Assembly (NCBI GenBank): GCA_964017185.1
Contig: OZ024872.1
Span: 45,842,188 to 45,906,187 of the forward strand
Reading direction: 5' to 3'
From: Rugalucina vietnamica
Taxonomy: Eukaryota > Mollusca > Bivalvia > Lucinida > Lucinidae
Length of the DNA: 64,000 nt
The notes beneath the pieces are model-generated. The model was not told where the DNA came from and did no database searches. It saw only the letters and a list, made by a program, of their open reading frames with translations. This document shows positions 1 to 11,184 of this stretch, piece after piece. Each line of letters starts with the position of its first letter. The first letter of the stretch is position 1. Both the position numbers and the translations under genes were made by a program.

Positions 1-791
1 GAGTGTTTATAACTCGAAATAGAGCAATATGGCTCATACTACTTCCCTATGAATGTTCTCACTGATTCCAAAGGATCTTAATTTTATGTATTATTTCACA
101 GTTCATAGTTATAACATACAACGTATCGGTACATGACGTTCAATATAAACAGGAATAGAACAGAAGCATTTATTGTTAAAAGTAGTTTATCCTTTTAAGT
201 TCTGTCTTATTTACGGAATTGAACTTTATCGATACTGTTACAGAATCCATAGTTGCCAAACAAATATACCAATGTCCTATGAATTGGCTTATAACTGCCA
301 ATTTAAGGAAGAAAACAAAGCTGAAAATAATAATACTATTTGCAATAAATGGTTTCTATGACTAAGTGAAAAATTCTCCATAGATATGTGCTCCTAACAT
401 GACTGAAAACTCGTACTTTGATTAACCCCGTTTGTTTGTTTGGAAGCTTGACGTCCATTGGAAGCTGCGTTTCGACATTTTCCTTCATAGGCAAGGAGTC
501 GACACAGCAGTGTTCCAGTACCTATGAGACATGCTTTTACAAGAAAGAGCAATCGTCAATGGCTACACGGTGCCTGTCGGATCGTTTGAACCTGTTTTGA
601 TGAAGGAGGATGGCATCATGTATACTGGGTTTGAACCAAGATGAAAGAACAGGTCATCAAGAGAATTTATTTATTTATGTATTGGCCAATTGAGGGAAGA
701 ACAACTTAGCAATATGTTTTGCAGTTTCTCTCACAATAATGAAATAGTACCAGATTGTGAAATGCAAGAGGAACAGTGTGTTATGTTTTGG
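1..791. other. AT-rich sequence without recognised genes
   Basis: Only short open frames of 60-70 codons occur, with no recognisable motif. No RNA gene or clear transposon end was seen. I treat this as non-coding. Confidence 0.5.
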
Positions 792-1385
792 CAGGGTCTC
801 TATAGAAGGGGTCAAGAATCTTTGTCCTATGTTCAAAATTCTTGTATGTCAGTTTCATATTTACTCACCTATAAAACATACATTCAAAATTTATAATTAA
901 TGTCAATTTACCATAATCCTGTTATTAATTCTTTCATTTTTTCTATATCAGAACATGCTAAATTATCCAGTCTACATTAATAATAGTACTATAGTTTGGA
1001 ATTTATATATGTTTTGACTTAATATGTACCACAGTGTCCATTTTCACATTTTTTCATGCATTTTCACAATTTTCTTGAACATTGCACAATTTATTTTGTT
1101 GAAAATTGTATGAATGTGAAGCTGACATGATGCATTGCTTATTATATTGTATTTCGTTTTTCACAATTTTTACTGTGATAAATTCACTTTTGAGTGTTGT
1201 AACAACTTCTTACACTGTCCCTTATATATCACGGGGTCTATTCTCTAAGCCTCTATAATCTGGTGTCGTCCAGGTATAAGCAGGTTCCGGTAGTGGTTGT
1301 GAAAAATTGAATGTAAACAAAGAAATGGAGTAGACAGGTGAACAGGTAAGTTGCATGATTACTGTTTTATCTTTTGATTTTGAAT

Positions 1386-1652
1386 AAAAAGGTACAAGTA
1401 GGCAAAGATCAGGAAAAGGCGCAATCAGAAAAAGATTCCCACTCCAAAAACCGAGGTGGGAAAAAACCAAACTAACAATCAGGTACTTATACCATGAAAC
1501 ATATCGTAAGCCGAATGAGCAGCTATTTTCCCAATAGGTGGCCACTCAGTTACCTTAACTTAACTAAAAATATGAAAACATACATAAGGCGCCAACAGCA
1601 CAAAAATTTTTAAACACCAAGACATAAAACAAAAAGAACCACTACAGAAGTA
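1386..1652 (-). mobile_element. Naiad (Penelope-like) 3' tail, 5'-truncated
   Basis: On the minus strand this matches the last ~265 bases of the full Naiad copy at 27738-32017, including the terminal segment GCCTACTTGTACCTTTTT. It stops upstream near the CTTCTGTGGTGG segment of the 3' UTR. No coding part is included. This is the usual product of incomplete reverse transcription. The same cut-off region is seen in the copy at 58162-58415. Confidence 0.85.
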
Positions 1653-2377
1653 ATCTTGATGTGCAGTCTCAAGAGAATTTACAAACGCTAGTAGAAATCC
1701 AAACTAGAGTGGCGAAGATGCAATAGCAAACTAGTTTTTGATGTTCAAAGTCTCGATACATAGCTGTTTTGATATAACAGTTTCGGCCAGATTCACAAGT
1801 TTGCCCTTCATTTTGAATATTTGTGCGCCGGAAATTGTCCGATTCGACCCACAAATATATATAACCAGTACGTACATTCCTGGAAATCGAAATCGCTTCA
1901 TGAAAGCGAGTCCAAAATAAAAAATCTTGGTATAAGCACATTTTTCAGGTGGCCGTGAATGTTAAGACGCTTTAGTACGGTGAACGTGTAATCTGACTGA
2001 CACTGTAACAGGTTCTTATATTGTTTATGCAGTCGCAACCACTCTCAAAGCTGAAATAATTGAGCTTGTTTATGGTGGCTGAGAGACATATTCGCTCAAA
2101 AGCATAATAAGGATCTCATCCCATCCCAAAACATAAAATGGTTCCTCCTAATTCTGGCGTGAGTTGCATAACGCGAACCCTTAAGATATTGATGACGCCA
2201 TTTTGATCTTCCTTGTTCCTTAAAGCAATGGCGGGTTGCATTCAGAGATTCAGCTCCTGGGAACGTTACGTTACGCTGGCGAAAACGTTTTTGTAACACA
2301 CTGTTGCATAGAAAATAGTTAAAACAGTTTTTCAATCACGTCGGGACGGAGCCACTGCTTCCTGTGTTAGGGAGTAA

Positions 2378-2480
2378 ATGTGTCGTGCGCAAGGACGCAG
2401 CACGGTTACCCCAGTTGAAATTGAATCCAAAACCTCTTTTCGGAGTCTAACGCTCTACCACCAGGTCACCGCGCTCGGTT
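2378..2480 (-). repeat. tRNA-like remnant (possible SINE head)
   Basis: Read on the minus strand the sequence contains TGGTGGTAGAGCGTTAGACTC, close to an RNA polymerase III box A with a tRNA D-arm. About 30 bases on is GGATTCAATTTC, a degraded box B. The two halves do not fold into a clean cloverleaf, so this is not called as a working tRNA gene. A decayed tRNA-derived SINE head or tRNA pseudogene is most likely. Confidence 0.35.
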
Positions 2481-2779
2481 TATATTATTATTTCTGTTTT
2501 CGTCATTGCCGAAACATTTTTAAAATGTTTAATTCTTATGTGTTATTGTACGTTTTTTTATTCAAGAGACAATTAAAAAAAATGATTGTACCAAAAACAC
2601 AGTATGTAGAAATTTTATGAAGACCGGACAAAATATCTCGAGCGATAGCGAGTCCGATTCTCTTATTGACATCGACTTACAGTTAGAGGTTTCCAACCAT
2701 GTATGTTGCAAACATGTTGATACGACCACAAGGAAAGTAAATCTGTGGACCAGAATGTCCAGGAATATACATAATTGAC

Positions 2780-3388
2780 TTGGTTGGGGCCGGAGCTTCT
2801 TGTCTGTTGCTTGGCCCACCGGGGTCCAACTGATGTTTTTTTTTCGCTCCGGAATTAGTAAGTTATTTGGCGCCCAGGGATCTCCATCGTCGGGCAGCTT
2901 ACTGAATCTGTGTGTCCTGGTTTTTGATTCATCAGGATGTTTATCATGATTTATTTGTTTGTTCTTGATGATTCATTTACTAGTTAGGGATTCACCACGA
3001 GGACCGAAGAACTAACTAAATGTTATGAACCACTGCAGAAGCTGAGGGTGAGGTTACGGCCGTGTAAAATCGATTTAAACCCGCCAGTAACTTTGTGTTA
3101 CTGATCGTTCCAAGTCGATACTTCTGTGGTGGTTCTTTTTGTTTTTTGTCTTGGTGTTTAAAATATTTTTGTGCTGTTGGCGCCTTATGTATGTTTGCAA
3201 ATTTTTAGTTAAGTTAAGGTAACTGAGTGGCCACCTATTGGGAAAATAGCTGCTCATTCGGCTTACGAAATGTTTTCATGGTATGGGTACCTGATTGTTA
3301 ATTTGGTTTTTTCCCACCTTGGTTTTTGGAGTGGGAGTCTTTTTCTGATTGCGCATTTTCCTGATCTTTGCCTACTTGTACTTTTTTG
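2780..3388 (+). mobile_element. Naiad 3' tail, 5'-truncated, ~610 bp
   Basis: Matches the 3' UTR of the full Naiad copy from its beginning (TTGGTTGGGGCCGGAGC, just after the RT stop) to the terminal GCCTACTTGTAC. It includes the whole region with the long stem GAACCACTGCAGAAG/CTTCTGTGGTGGTTC. The first stem arm differs from the full copy by one C-to-T change that leaves a G-U pair. No coding sequence is attached, so it is a dead insertion. Confidence 0.9.
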
Positions 3389-3514
3389 AATATATAATCT
3401 ACACACAGGCACCAGGCGGGCAAATGACATTACAAGACATCTCTAAAATATACTGAATGAGTTGCATCATGAGAAACCCAACATTTCGCATATGCCAAAA
3501 CAAAAGCGCAGATC

Positions 3515-3715
3515 AGCTTCACAGTAACTGCGAAGATGATCAGCGCCTTTGTTTTCGCTACTCTGCTAGTACAATTCATCTACTTTCTAAATCCAAACTT
3601 TTCAGCCTCTAGCCATCTTCTGTGTTTGTACAGCTCGGTTTGTGTCGAACCTATTCGGAAACCACATTATTGGTTTTCTCATGACGCGGCTCAAACGTTG
3701 TTTAGCAAATATTCT
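3515..3715 (+). repeat. diverged interspersed repeat shared with element D
   Basis: Recognisably similar to 11722-11930 and 44020-44210 (shared stretches such as CTTTGTTTTCGCTAC, GGTTTGTGT and TCGGAAAC). It is too diverged to be the same insertion event. It shows that a part of element D is itself an older interspersed repeat. Confidence 0.5.
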
Positions 3716-3924
3716 TTTGTATTTGTAGGCGGGCGTATACGTTTATACACCATATATCTGGTTCTACACAGGGAGCTTTGAATCCCTCCCGACATCACTC
3801 AACCATTGACGACTGGGACTTTTAACCTAATTCTTGCCTCCGTTCGACCTAAAGTATCGATTAGACGTACATGTAATGCCCAACTCATCCTGACATCAAT
3901 GACTACTATGACTAATGCATAGGT

Positions 3925-4462
3925 CACATTTGTACCACGATTAGCTTGCGATGATCGCACGATGCTAATTTTGGCATTTTCGTCCGGTGTCCGCAGGATG
4001 ATCCTACGATGTTCCAACGATCTCTTTAGCCTCTACGAATCTGTAATAGTCTGCCCTTTCACAATTTTTTTTAAAAATCGGAAAACCGTAATCCGTAGAC
4101 ACGTCGTGTTCGCGCCGTGCGGAGACCCTGCGATGATCGTACAATCGCCGCACGATTTATTATGATAATTTGTGGACAAGAAACGTACGGCGATCGTAGG
4201 GAAAGGGCTCAGTCAGAAATCATAGGGACTCCTCGCGGACATCGCACGGGCTCCGTACTATTTTCAATTAAAGACGATTTCCATACGATCTCTATACGGT
4301 TCTGACTCAAAACATCGACGAAAGCCAGAGCAAGAAATCGTTGAGTTGTTAACACATATATACGTCATAGCTCACGATCACCTACGATGTCTAGAATCGT
4401 AGGGAAAATCGCAGACCGAAAAATCGTACGATGATCGGGGCAAATCTAACCTTGGCATAAAC
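3925..4462. mobile_element. MITE with many GATCGTACGAT-type motifs
   Basis: About 540 bp bounded by imperfect inverted ends: AGGTCACATTTGTACCACGAT on the left, and on the right the complement of AGGTTAGATTTGCCCCGATCA. The inside is filled with short self-complementary words such as GATCGCACGATG, CGTACGGCGATCG and TCGTACGATGATCG. A second, longer member lies at 20994-21659. There is no coding capacity, so this is a non-autonomous DNA element. Confidence 0.65.
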
Positions 4463-4512
4463 ACTATAATACTTTCACTGTTAATCGTACAAACTAGTTG
4501 TAATGCTTATAA

Positions 4513-4578
4513 GAAGGTACAAGTAGGCAAAGATCAGGAAAAGGCGCAATCAGAAAAAGATTCCCACTCCAAAAACCG
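4513..4578 (-). mobile_element. Naiad 3' terminus, very short copy
   Basis: Sixty-six bases matching the minus strand of the Naiad 3' end, from AAGGTACAAGTAGGC to CCAAAAACCG. An extreme 5' truncation that marks the minimal transcribed 3' end of the family. Confidence 0.8.
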
Positions 4579-5371
4579 TGGCCTATTACTGTTCGATCTA
4601 CAGTAACATTTTAACGAAAGTCTTAATGTGTGCAACTGCACATATTAATTATGGTATTGTCTGTTAAAAGAGTACATATCACGAACGAATCTCAATAATA
4701 ACGAAAACTTAACAGTTTCATGTTTTTTGAAAATATCTCACAACCCATGATTTTGTGCTTTGCATTCACACCACCCCTACATTTTATACTTATTCGTTAC
4801 ATGTTTACATGCTGTTCTTGCTCCAAAGCAAAATGACATGCTATTTCTTGAATATTAAAATCATTGAAGACCAACAAGTATACTCACCTTTAGCAGTCTG
4901 CTCAAAATCACAAGTGTGTCGACAAATCAACCAAAATGTACCGCTAGTTTATTTTCTCGCGGATGAGGCACGTGCTTTTACGAGCTTTGAACATTGTCGC
5001 TGAACGCTTCTCAAACTTTTGCAAAGATTTGTTAATGCTAATTTGATGTTTTAATATGTATCTAGAGACTGCACTTCAAAAAATGTACATTGCTGACCTA
5101 AGTTCTTATATTTTTCTCATTTTATGCAGAAAACAATGAAACACCCGACTAAATTGACCTTAACCAGCACAACTCCCGAGCATATTGGCTTGAAGAATAG
5201 ACCCCGTGTATATGGTACTTAACATACCTGAGTTTTTTATTATTGGAAAAATCAATTCATAGTTTCTTGACCCCTTCTATAGAGACCCTGGTTTTGGGTA
5301 ATGGCTCTTTATTAAATATCTTCAATTACCTACACAACTGACAATCACGTGGTATTGTTTACATACAAACC

Positions 5372-5905
5372 GATAAATGATCAGTGACACACACTGCAAT
5401 TGAGGCAGAAGTTGAGGTTAGATATTCGAGTTTTCTCCTATAGCGTGTACTCTATTGAAAAAATAGATGGGTGCAGAAATTTAATATTTATTGAATGAAA
5501 GTAACATAAGAAATCCTAGACGGAATATTTCCATCGGTATTCCGTTAAGCCTCTCCAAGGATGTGTAAAGAGGTACCGAAGTGGAGCGGAGTGACAGTTA
5601 GCCAGCTGATCTAAAGAAATCCCGGTTATTTTGTTTTCGCAAACACTTCAATGTTATTGTGTTAGAAGCACTATATATGTTCATGGGGCGGAAGTGTTTG
5701 CGAAAATGAAATAACCTGGATTTCTTATGTTACTTTCATTCAATAAATGTTCAATTTCTGCATTGACTGCGTCTATCTATCAGTCAGTAGAGTAAATGGT
5801 ATACATGGTATAGGAGAAAACTCGAATTTTTCATCTCAACGTCGGGCGGAACTGCATTGTGCGTCACCCATTCCATACCGCGTGTTTATCAGCTGTAAGA
5901 TAATT
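5372..5905. repeat. fold-back element with inner hairpin
   Basis: Arms at about 5400-5520 and 5730-5900 are inverted copies of each other, sharing TTCGAGTTTTCTCCTATA and TTATTGAATGAAAGTAACAT. A second inverted pair lies inside, at 5614-5648 and 5690-5725 (AAGAAATCC...GCAAACACTTC). The whole unit can fold into a long stem. There is no coding content. Likely a non-autonomous fold-back or MITE. Confidence 0.65.
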
Positions 5906-5986
5906 TAGTTTTTTCCCACCTCGGTTTTTGGAGTGGGATTTTTTTCTAATTGCGCCTTTTCCTGGTCGTTGCCTACTTTTACATTT
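5905..5986 (+). mobile_element. Naiad 3' tail fragment joined to inverted Naiad body
   Basis: Matches the last ~80 bases of Naiad on the plus strand (TTTTTTCCCACCTCGG to GCCTACTTTTAC). It directly abuts, at about 5987, a minus-strand Naiad RT segment. Head-to-head and tandem junctions of this kind are characteristic of Penelope-like element insertions. Confidence 0.8.
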
Positions 5987-7075
5987 TTAACCCAACATTA
6001 TGTTTGGAAATCAGTTCATAGTGTCTACGATAAAATTTAGAAAATGTTTTTTCGAAGTTTATGATACCGATAGCCCTGTTTGATTAGTCTGGCCGTTAAA
6101 CATTTATTTCGAGCGTTGAAGTCCGTAACATGATTGCAGACTCTAGCACACCTAATAAGTTGCGAAATGTATACACCATAAGAAGCACGACGAAAACCGG
6201 AAAATTTACTTATCAAAATCAAAGGCATCGCGTATATCATAAATTTAAGAAGAGACAAATCCATTTGTAAACAGAGAGGTGTAAATCTTAAAAAAGGGGG
6301 CTTCGGTATCTGAGATAATTGGCTTTGTTCAACAGTTACTGTAGTTCAGGTGGATAAATTTGATTGGCCATACCTTCAAAATAAAGGTTGTCAATGTTCA
6401 AAAGGTCATCGAGGTACCTGGGAGTAGAAAATTAAAAGCTTCGATGGCATCAGCTTGTTTATCATGGTTAAGAGAATCCATGAAATCTCTTTCGTAGCAA
6501 TATAAAAATAAATCAGCTACGAGAGGTGCGCAATTTGTACCCATCGGAATTCCAACAATTTGTCTGTATAACTTGGTCCCAAATCTAATGTAAGTATTAT
6601 CCATGAGATAGGATAAGGCGTCACGCACATTCTGACATGACCAAAGTGTATACCGACTTTGGTCAAAGGAAGTGAAAAAACCCTTTCTGTCATTACATAC
6701 CAAATAAAGTGAACCATATTTTTTAATGGCCTTTCGAATGTCCACTCTATCAAATCCAGAAGTTTGTCGTTAATTAGATTGTGTGGCAGTGTTGTATACA
6801 GAGTAGAAAATTCATCTCTACACTTCAATTTACTGAGCACTTCGTCAGAATTTTTATTGACCATAACCATTTTATTAAGTTTCATACACTGTCTCACAGT
6901 ATCTTATGACATGAGGTTTGATAGCAGTAAGACTTGGAAAGTTCAGTAGCAGTACAAGAGCTAGAATTTGCAATAAATCTAGCTTTGTTCGACCTTTTGT
7001 GAAGCTTAGGTAACCAATACATTGTAGGAAGTTTGTCTTGGCCTTCAATGGGTGTTTTTATAAACTTTGTCCCCA
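5987..7075 (-). pseudogene. Naiad reverse transcriptase, truncated and frameshifted
   Basis: On the minus strand this is a broken copy of the RT of the intact element at 28160-31393. Recognisable blocks, from right to left, are the LPKLHKR motif, the TLYTTLPHNLI region, the GIPMGTNCAPLVADLF block and the region around FNARNKCLTARL. These fall in different frames with internal stops, so no functional enzyme can be made. It begins mid-RT and ends about 300 bases before the normal stop, where it meets the plus-strand tail at 5905-5986. The N-terminal GIY-YIG domain and the recoded TGA sites are not included. Confidence 0.9.
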
Positions 7076-7131
7076 TCGCAGGACGAGGTATCCCTCAACA
7101 CAGTCCACAAGGGCTGGTTATATATTAATAT

Positions 7132-8906
7132 TGTAACGGCACTGGCTATTTTCTGTAATTCTTATGGATACACCATTATTTTAGAAGCTTTTGTATTTTA
7201 TTTGTTTACGTGTATCAAAATGGAACCTGAAACGAACCAGGGCCGAACCAAATATGTGCCAACTTCGCATCGGTTTTCCGTAGTAAATACGCAATGACAT
7301 CGGTTATTGACGGTTAGAATAAATCAAGCATACTCTAAATAATCTAAGCATACCGTTCTTATTCCGCTAAACTATGTTTTGTGGCTGTATTTTGCACCGA
7401 TTCCCGTTCCAAATCTCGATTTCTCAGCTGTCATTCGCCGCATTTTAGTCGTGTTGAACGTAGATATCCGAGTGTTCCGAACGTTATTTTGACGACAGCA
7501 TTTCTGACGTCACAGCGCGAGGCACTTCTTTGGTCGTGGGTATAAATAGGAAATCCTAGGCGCAGTACGGCAGTTGCGAATTGGCTGGCAACTCACGCTG
7601 AAGGGTCTCCACCTGAAATGCTGAGGCGTCAGCGCCTGGATCGTTGTTGATATGCCTTGGTGTACAAACTTAGACGAGTTTGTAGGCAGAATGAGTCAAC
7701 ATGGGTGTCGATCTTGGTGCATGATTTACTCCCTTTGATATTTACCGTACAAGTAAATAATTCTTAGGCGAACTTGGCACATGTTTACTAATGATTATTT
7801 CTTATCATAATTTATATTTAGATTATTTGCCATGCTAAGTATTCAAAACGGTTGCGCCACGCTACACGCCTCGATCAGCCAAGTAAGGCGTAGACTCTGG
7901 CGTAGACCTAGGCGTAGACTCTGGCGTAGACCCAGGCGTAGACTCTGGCGTAGACCCAGGCGTAGGCTCTGGCGTAGACCCTGGCGTAGCATAATGCATT
8001 GACAGTTTGGTTTGTTATAGTGCTGTAGTGTTGGCTTATCTAAAGCGTGTTGATGCTGATTTGCAAACTGTCAATAGTATTAGCTGCGAACTGTAAACAC
8101 AATTCTGATTTACGTGTTATGAGTCCGATGCATTAATTAGACGATTTTAGCTTAGCATAGCTTGGATAATTCTTCTTTTTGATACGAAAACTAAGATAAC
8201 AAAACGAACACTTGATTTATCATTATATTGCATCTCATGTGTATGTTTAAAGTATTAATTGATCTTTGTTCGAAATAATGCTCTTACGCAAGTCGTAAAA
8301 TAATGCAACATTGACTACGTTAACTAAGACGCCAACCTAGGAGACCCAGGCGCGCCTTGGTACACGCCTAGCGATATGAATGTTGGTTGGCGTTGCCTGT
8401 TGTTAGTTAGGTGTCATTTTATATAGACAATTAAGCGTTCCGTATTCAGCTTACGTAGGGGACATTCACCTTGGCAGATAAAGACAGAATGCCAACAGAC
8501 TGTTGTGTTGGAAGTCTTACCTGCTAGTATGGACTCAGTGATGACGTAAGACTGAGTTGGTTGGATACTGGTGATTTTCCCTACTTCGGCAATATAATAC
8601 TGAACATAAGAATTTGGTTACTGTCATCTTATTAAAGATTAAGTGTAAAGTTAAGTCAATTCCATATGAATATTTTAAGAGTTTAATTGTATTGGAAGTA
8701 AACCTATCTGTATTCTGAAGCATATTCTTGAATTATTACGTATTATTAAAACAGTGTAGCCTTTACTGAATCATTTAGTATGATTGCTCATTTAGGATGC
8801 TGAGTTGTATAACTTCAATTGTTAAGGTTTAGTCCGTAAGCTAAGGAGTAAGAGACTGCGTACGTTATACAACTTTCTCAACATGTTTTGCAACTATATT
8901 CAAATA
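7132..8906 (+). mobile_element. long LTR of a Gypsy-group element, left part
   Basis: Begins TGTAACGGCACTGGC and is nearly identical to 53542-55314 in the complete LTR at 53542-55689. At the TA at 8905-8906 it is interrupted by element D. It resumes at 26420 and runs to about 26728, where it meets an inverted segment, so the 3' end of this LTR is lost. The flank before 7132 is not a polypurine tract, unlike the LTR at 53542. Short frames inside (for example 8535-8723 minus) are conserved between copies only because the whole LTR is, and look non-coding. Confidence 0.8.
7887..7990 (+). repeat. GGCGTAGACTCT minisatellite inside the LTR
   Basis: About eight copies of a 12-14 bp unit, GGCGTAGACTCT alternating with GGCGTAGACCCA. 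The same array occurs at 54297-54400. A related, diverged array (GTGGCGTAAACC type) lies at 27648-27715 in the minus-strand LTR, so the array is an old part of this LTR group. Confidence 0.85.
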
Positions 8907-9193
8907 ATATGAAATAGGCACACCTAATGGGCAACCAACCAATCTATCAGGATACCGCACGCTTGAATTCATGATTTTTGTGTGTACATTGTTTGTTTTG
9001 TTGCTTAACCAAATGAACAACTTTGGTCAATGGTCATATCTGTGCATCAAATTTCCTTTTGTAAACATAACTTAGATACCTTTACTTACAAAAACGTATG
9101 GCTCTCATCATTGAACTGTATGCAAAATGGACTTTCAAACTGGTTTACATGACCAGATTACGGATATGCATCATATGCACCAGAAGTTTTCAA

Positions 9194-11184
9194 CCAGAGG
9201 ACCAATGGTCCTGTAAACGCTCACCTGAGTCTGCTGCATATACCAATAAACACGTTTGAATATTATGGTATTTAACCCCAGTGCAGGGGCAGATGAAGCC
9301 CTTGGGCGGTTTTCTTTTTTCAGAATAATCAATATTCTGTCCATTTGCCAATTTCTTGCTGGCTTTTCCCTTCAAATGACATTTTAACAGTTTTTCCCAT
9401 TCAAATGCATGGGCAACCCATGTTGACCTTGCCATAAACTTGGTCAAGGTCATCACAGGGTCATGATTTATATACACATTGTAGTACTATAGCCATGGAT
9501 GCTTCACGCCAAGTTTCATTGAAGTCAATCTATTGGTTTCAGCGAAGAAGATATTTGAAGGGTTTTTACCATATATGGGCATGGTGGCCATCTTGGTCAT
9601 GTGACCTAGATTATTAATATATACATTGGTTCCCCCATCCTATAGATGCTTCACATAAAATTTGGCTTCAATTGGCCAAGTGGTTTTAGAGGAGAAGATG
9701 TTTGAATATTATGGTAATATACATGTATATTGCCCCGGGCTGTGGGCATATGAGCCCTTAGGTCCATTTTTTTTTCAGAATCATTAATATTTAGTCCTAC
9801 TACCCATTTCCTGCAAGATTTTCACCTCAAATGACTTTTTAAAAGTTTTCCCCATTCCAATGCATTGGCGACCTATGTTGACCTTGTCCTAAAATAGGTC
9901 AAGGTCACCACAGGGTCATAATTTATATATACATTGTAGTACTTCAGCCATTGGTGCTTCATGCCAAGTTTCTTTGAAATCAGTCCACCAGATTCGGAGA
10001 AGAAGATTTTTGAAGGGTTTTTACCGTATATGGGCATGGCAGCCATCTTGGTCATGTGAACTTGATAATTTATATATACATTAATTCCCCCATTCCATAG
10101 ATGCTTCACATAAAATTTGGCTTTGATTCGCCAAGCGGTTTCAGAGGAGAAGATGTTTGAATATTACATGTATATTTGAATATTATGGTAATATACATGC
10201 CCCGGGGTGGGGGCAGATGAGCCCCTGGGGTCCATTTTTTTTCAGAATCATTAATATTCAGTCCTACTGCCCATTTCCTGCAAGACCTTCACTTTACATG
10301 ACATTTTAAAAGTTTTCCCTATTCAAATGCATTGGCGACCAATGTTGACCTTGCCGTAAAAAAAGGTCAAGGTCATCACAGGGTCATGATTTATATACAC
10401 ATTCTAGTACTTGAGCCATCGATGCTTCATGCCAAGTTTCTTTGAAATCGATCCACTGGTTCTGGAGAAGAAGATTTTTGAAGGGTTTTTACCATATATG
10501 GGCATTGCGGCCATCTTGGTCATGTGACCCGGATTATTTATATACACATTGATTGCCCCTTCCTATTGATGCTTCACATAAAATTTGGCTTTGATTGGCC
10601 AAGCGGTTTCAGAGGAGATGATGTTTAAATATTATGGTAATATACATGTATATACATGTATATTGCCCCGGGGTGGGGGGCATATGAGCCCCTGGGGTCC
10701 AATTTCTTTCAGAATCATTAATATTCAGTCCTACTGCCCATTTCCTGCAAGACTTTCACTTTAAATGACATTTTAAAAGTTTTCCCCATTCAAATGCATT
10801 GGTGACCTATGTTGACCTTGCCGTAAAACTGGTCAAGGTCATCACAGGGTCATGATTTATATATACATTGTAGTGCTTGAGCCATCAATGCTTCATGCCA
10901 AGTTTTGTTGAAATCAGTCCACCGGTTCTTGAGAAGAAGATTTTTGAAGGGTTTTTACCATATATGGGCATGGCGGCCATCTTGGTCATGTGACCTGGAT
11001 TTCTTATATACACATTGGTTCCCCCTTCCTATAGATACTTCATATAAAATTTGGCTTTGGTTGGCCAAGCGGTTTCAGAGAAGAAGATCTTTGAAATTGT
11101 GGACGGACGGACGACGGACGGACGGACGCCGGATCATGGCCATCCTATAAGCTCACCTTGTGAGCCTAACGGCTCAGGTGAGCT
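9194..11184 (+). mobile_element. tandem-repeat element E, copy 1
   Basis: Inserted into D copy A. The empty site CAACAAGGCATC is at 43020-43031 in D copy B. It begins CCAGAGGACCAATGGTCC, carries GCTCACCTGAG 25 bases in, and contains four diverged units of about 460 bp (each with GTTGACCTTG...GGTCAAGGTCA and ACCATATATGGGCAT). It ends with GGACGGACGG microsatellite and a terminal hairpin GGCTCAGGTGAGC. Two extra A bases fit a 2-bp AA duplication, or an element ending CTAA with none. No coding capacity. Confidence 0.85.

Larger units (their letters stand above)
792..5290. repeat. region bracketed by two nested inverted repeat pairs
   Basis: A perfect 27-bp inverted pair lies at 792-818 and 5264-5290, containing CAGGGTCTCTATAGAAGGGG on one strand and its complement on the other. 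A second, imperfect pair lies inside at 1227-1251 and 5187-5212 around CACGGGGTCTATTCT. Between them are Naiad tails, a MITE and unassigned DNA. This could be a large cut-and-paste transposon whose left arm has been expanded, or a fold-back. No transposase frame is present. The target duplication could not be defined, so the boundaries are tentative. Confidence 0.4.

Noticed and set aside
4117-4305. Short frames inside the GATCGTACGAT MITE (also 21347-21559)
   Set aside because: Lie entirely in a palindromic non-autonomous element. The reading frame is not kept between copies.
8535-8723. 62-codon minus-strand frame found twice (also 54945-55133)
   Set aside because: It is identical only because the whole LTR is duplicated. 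No motif, and position inside an LTR argues against a gene.
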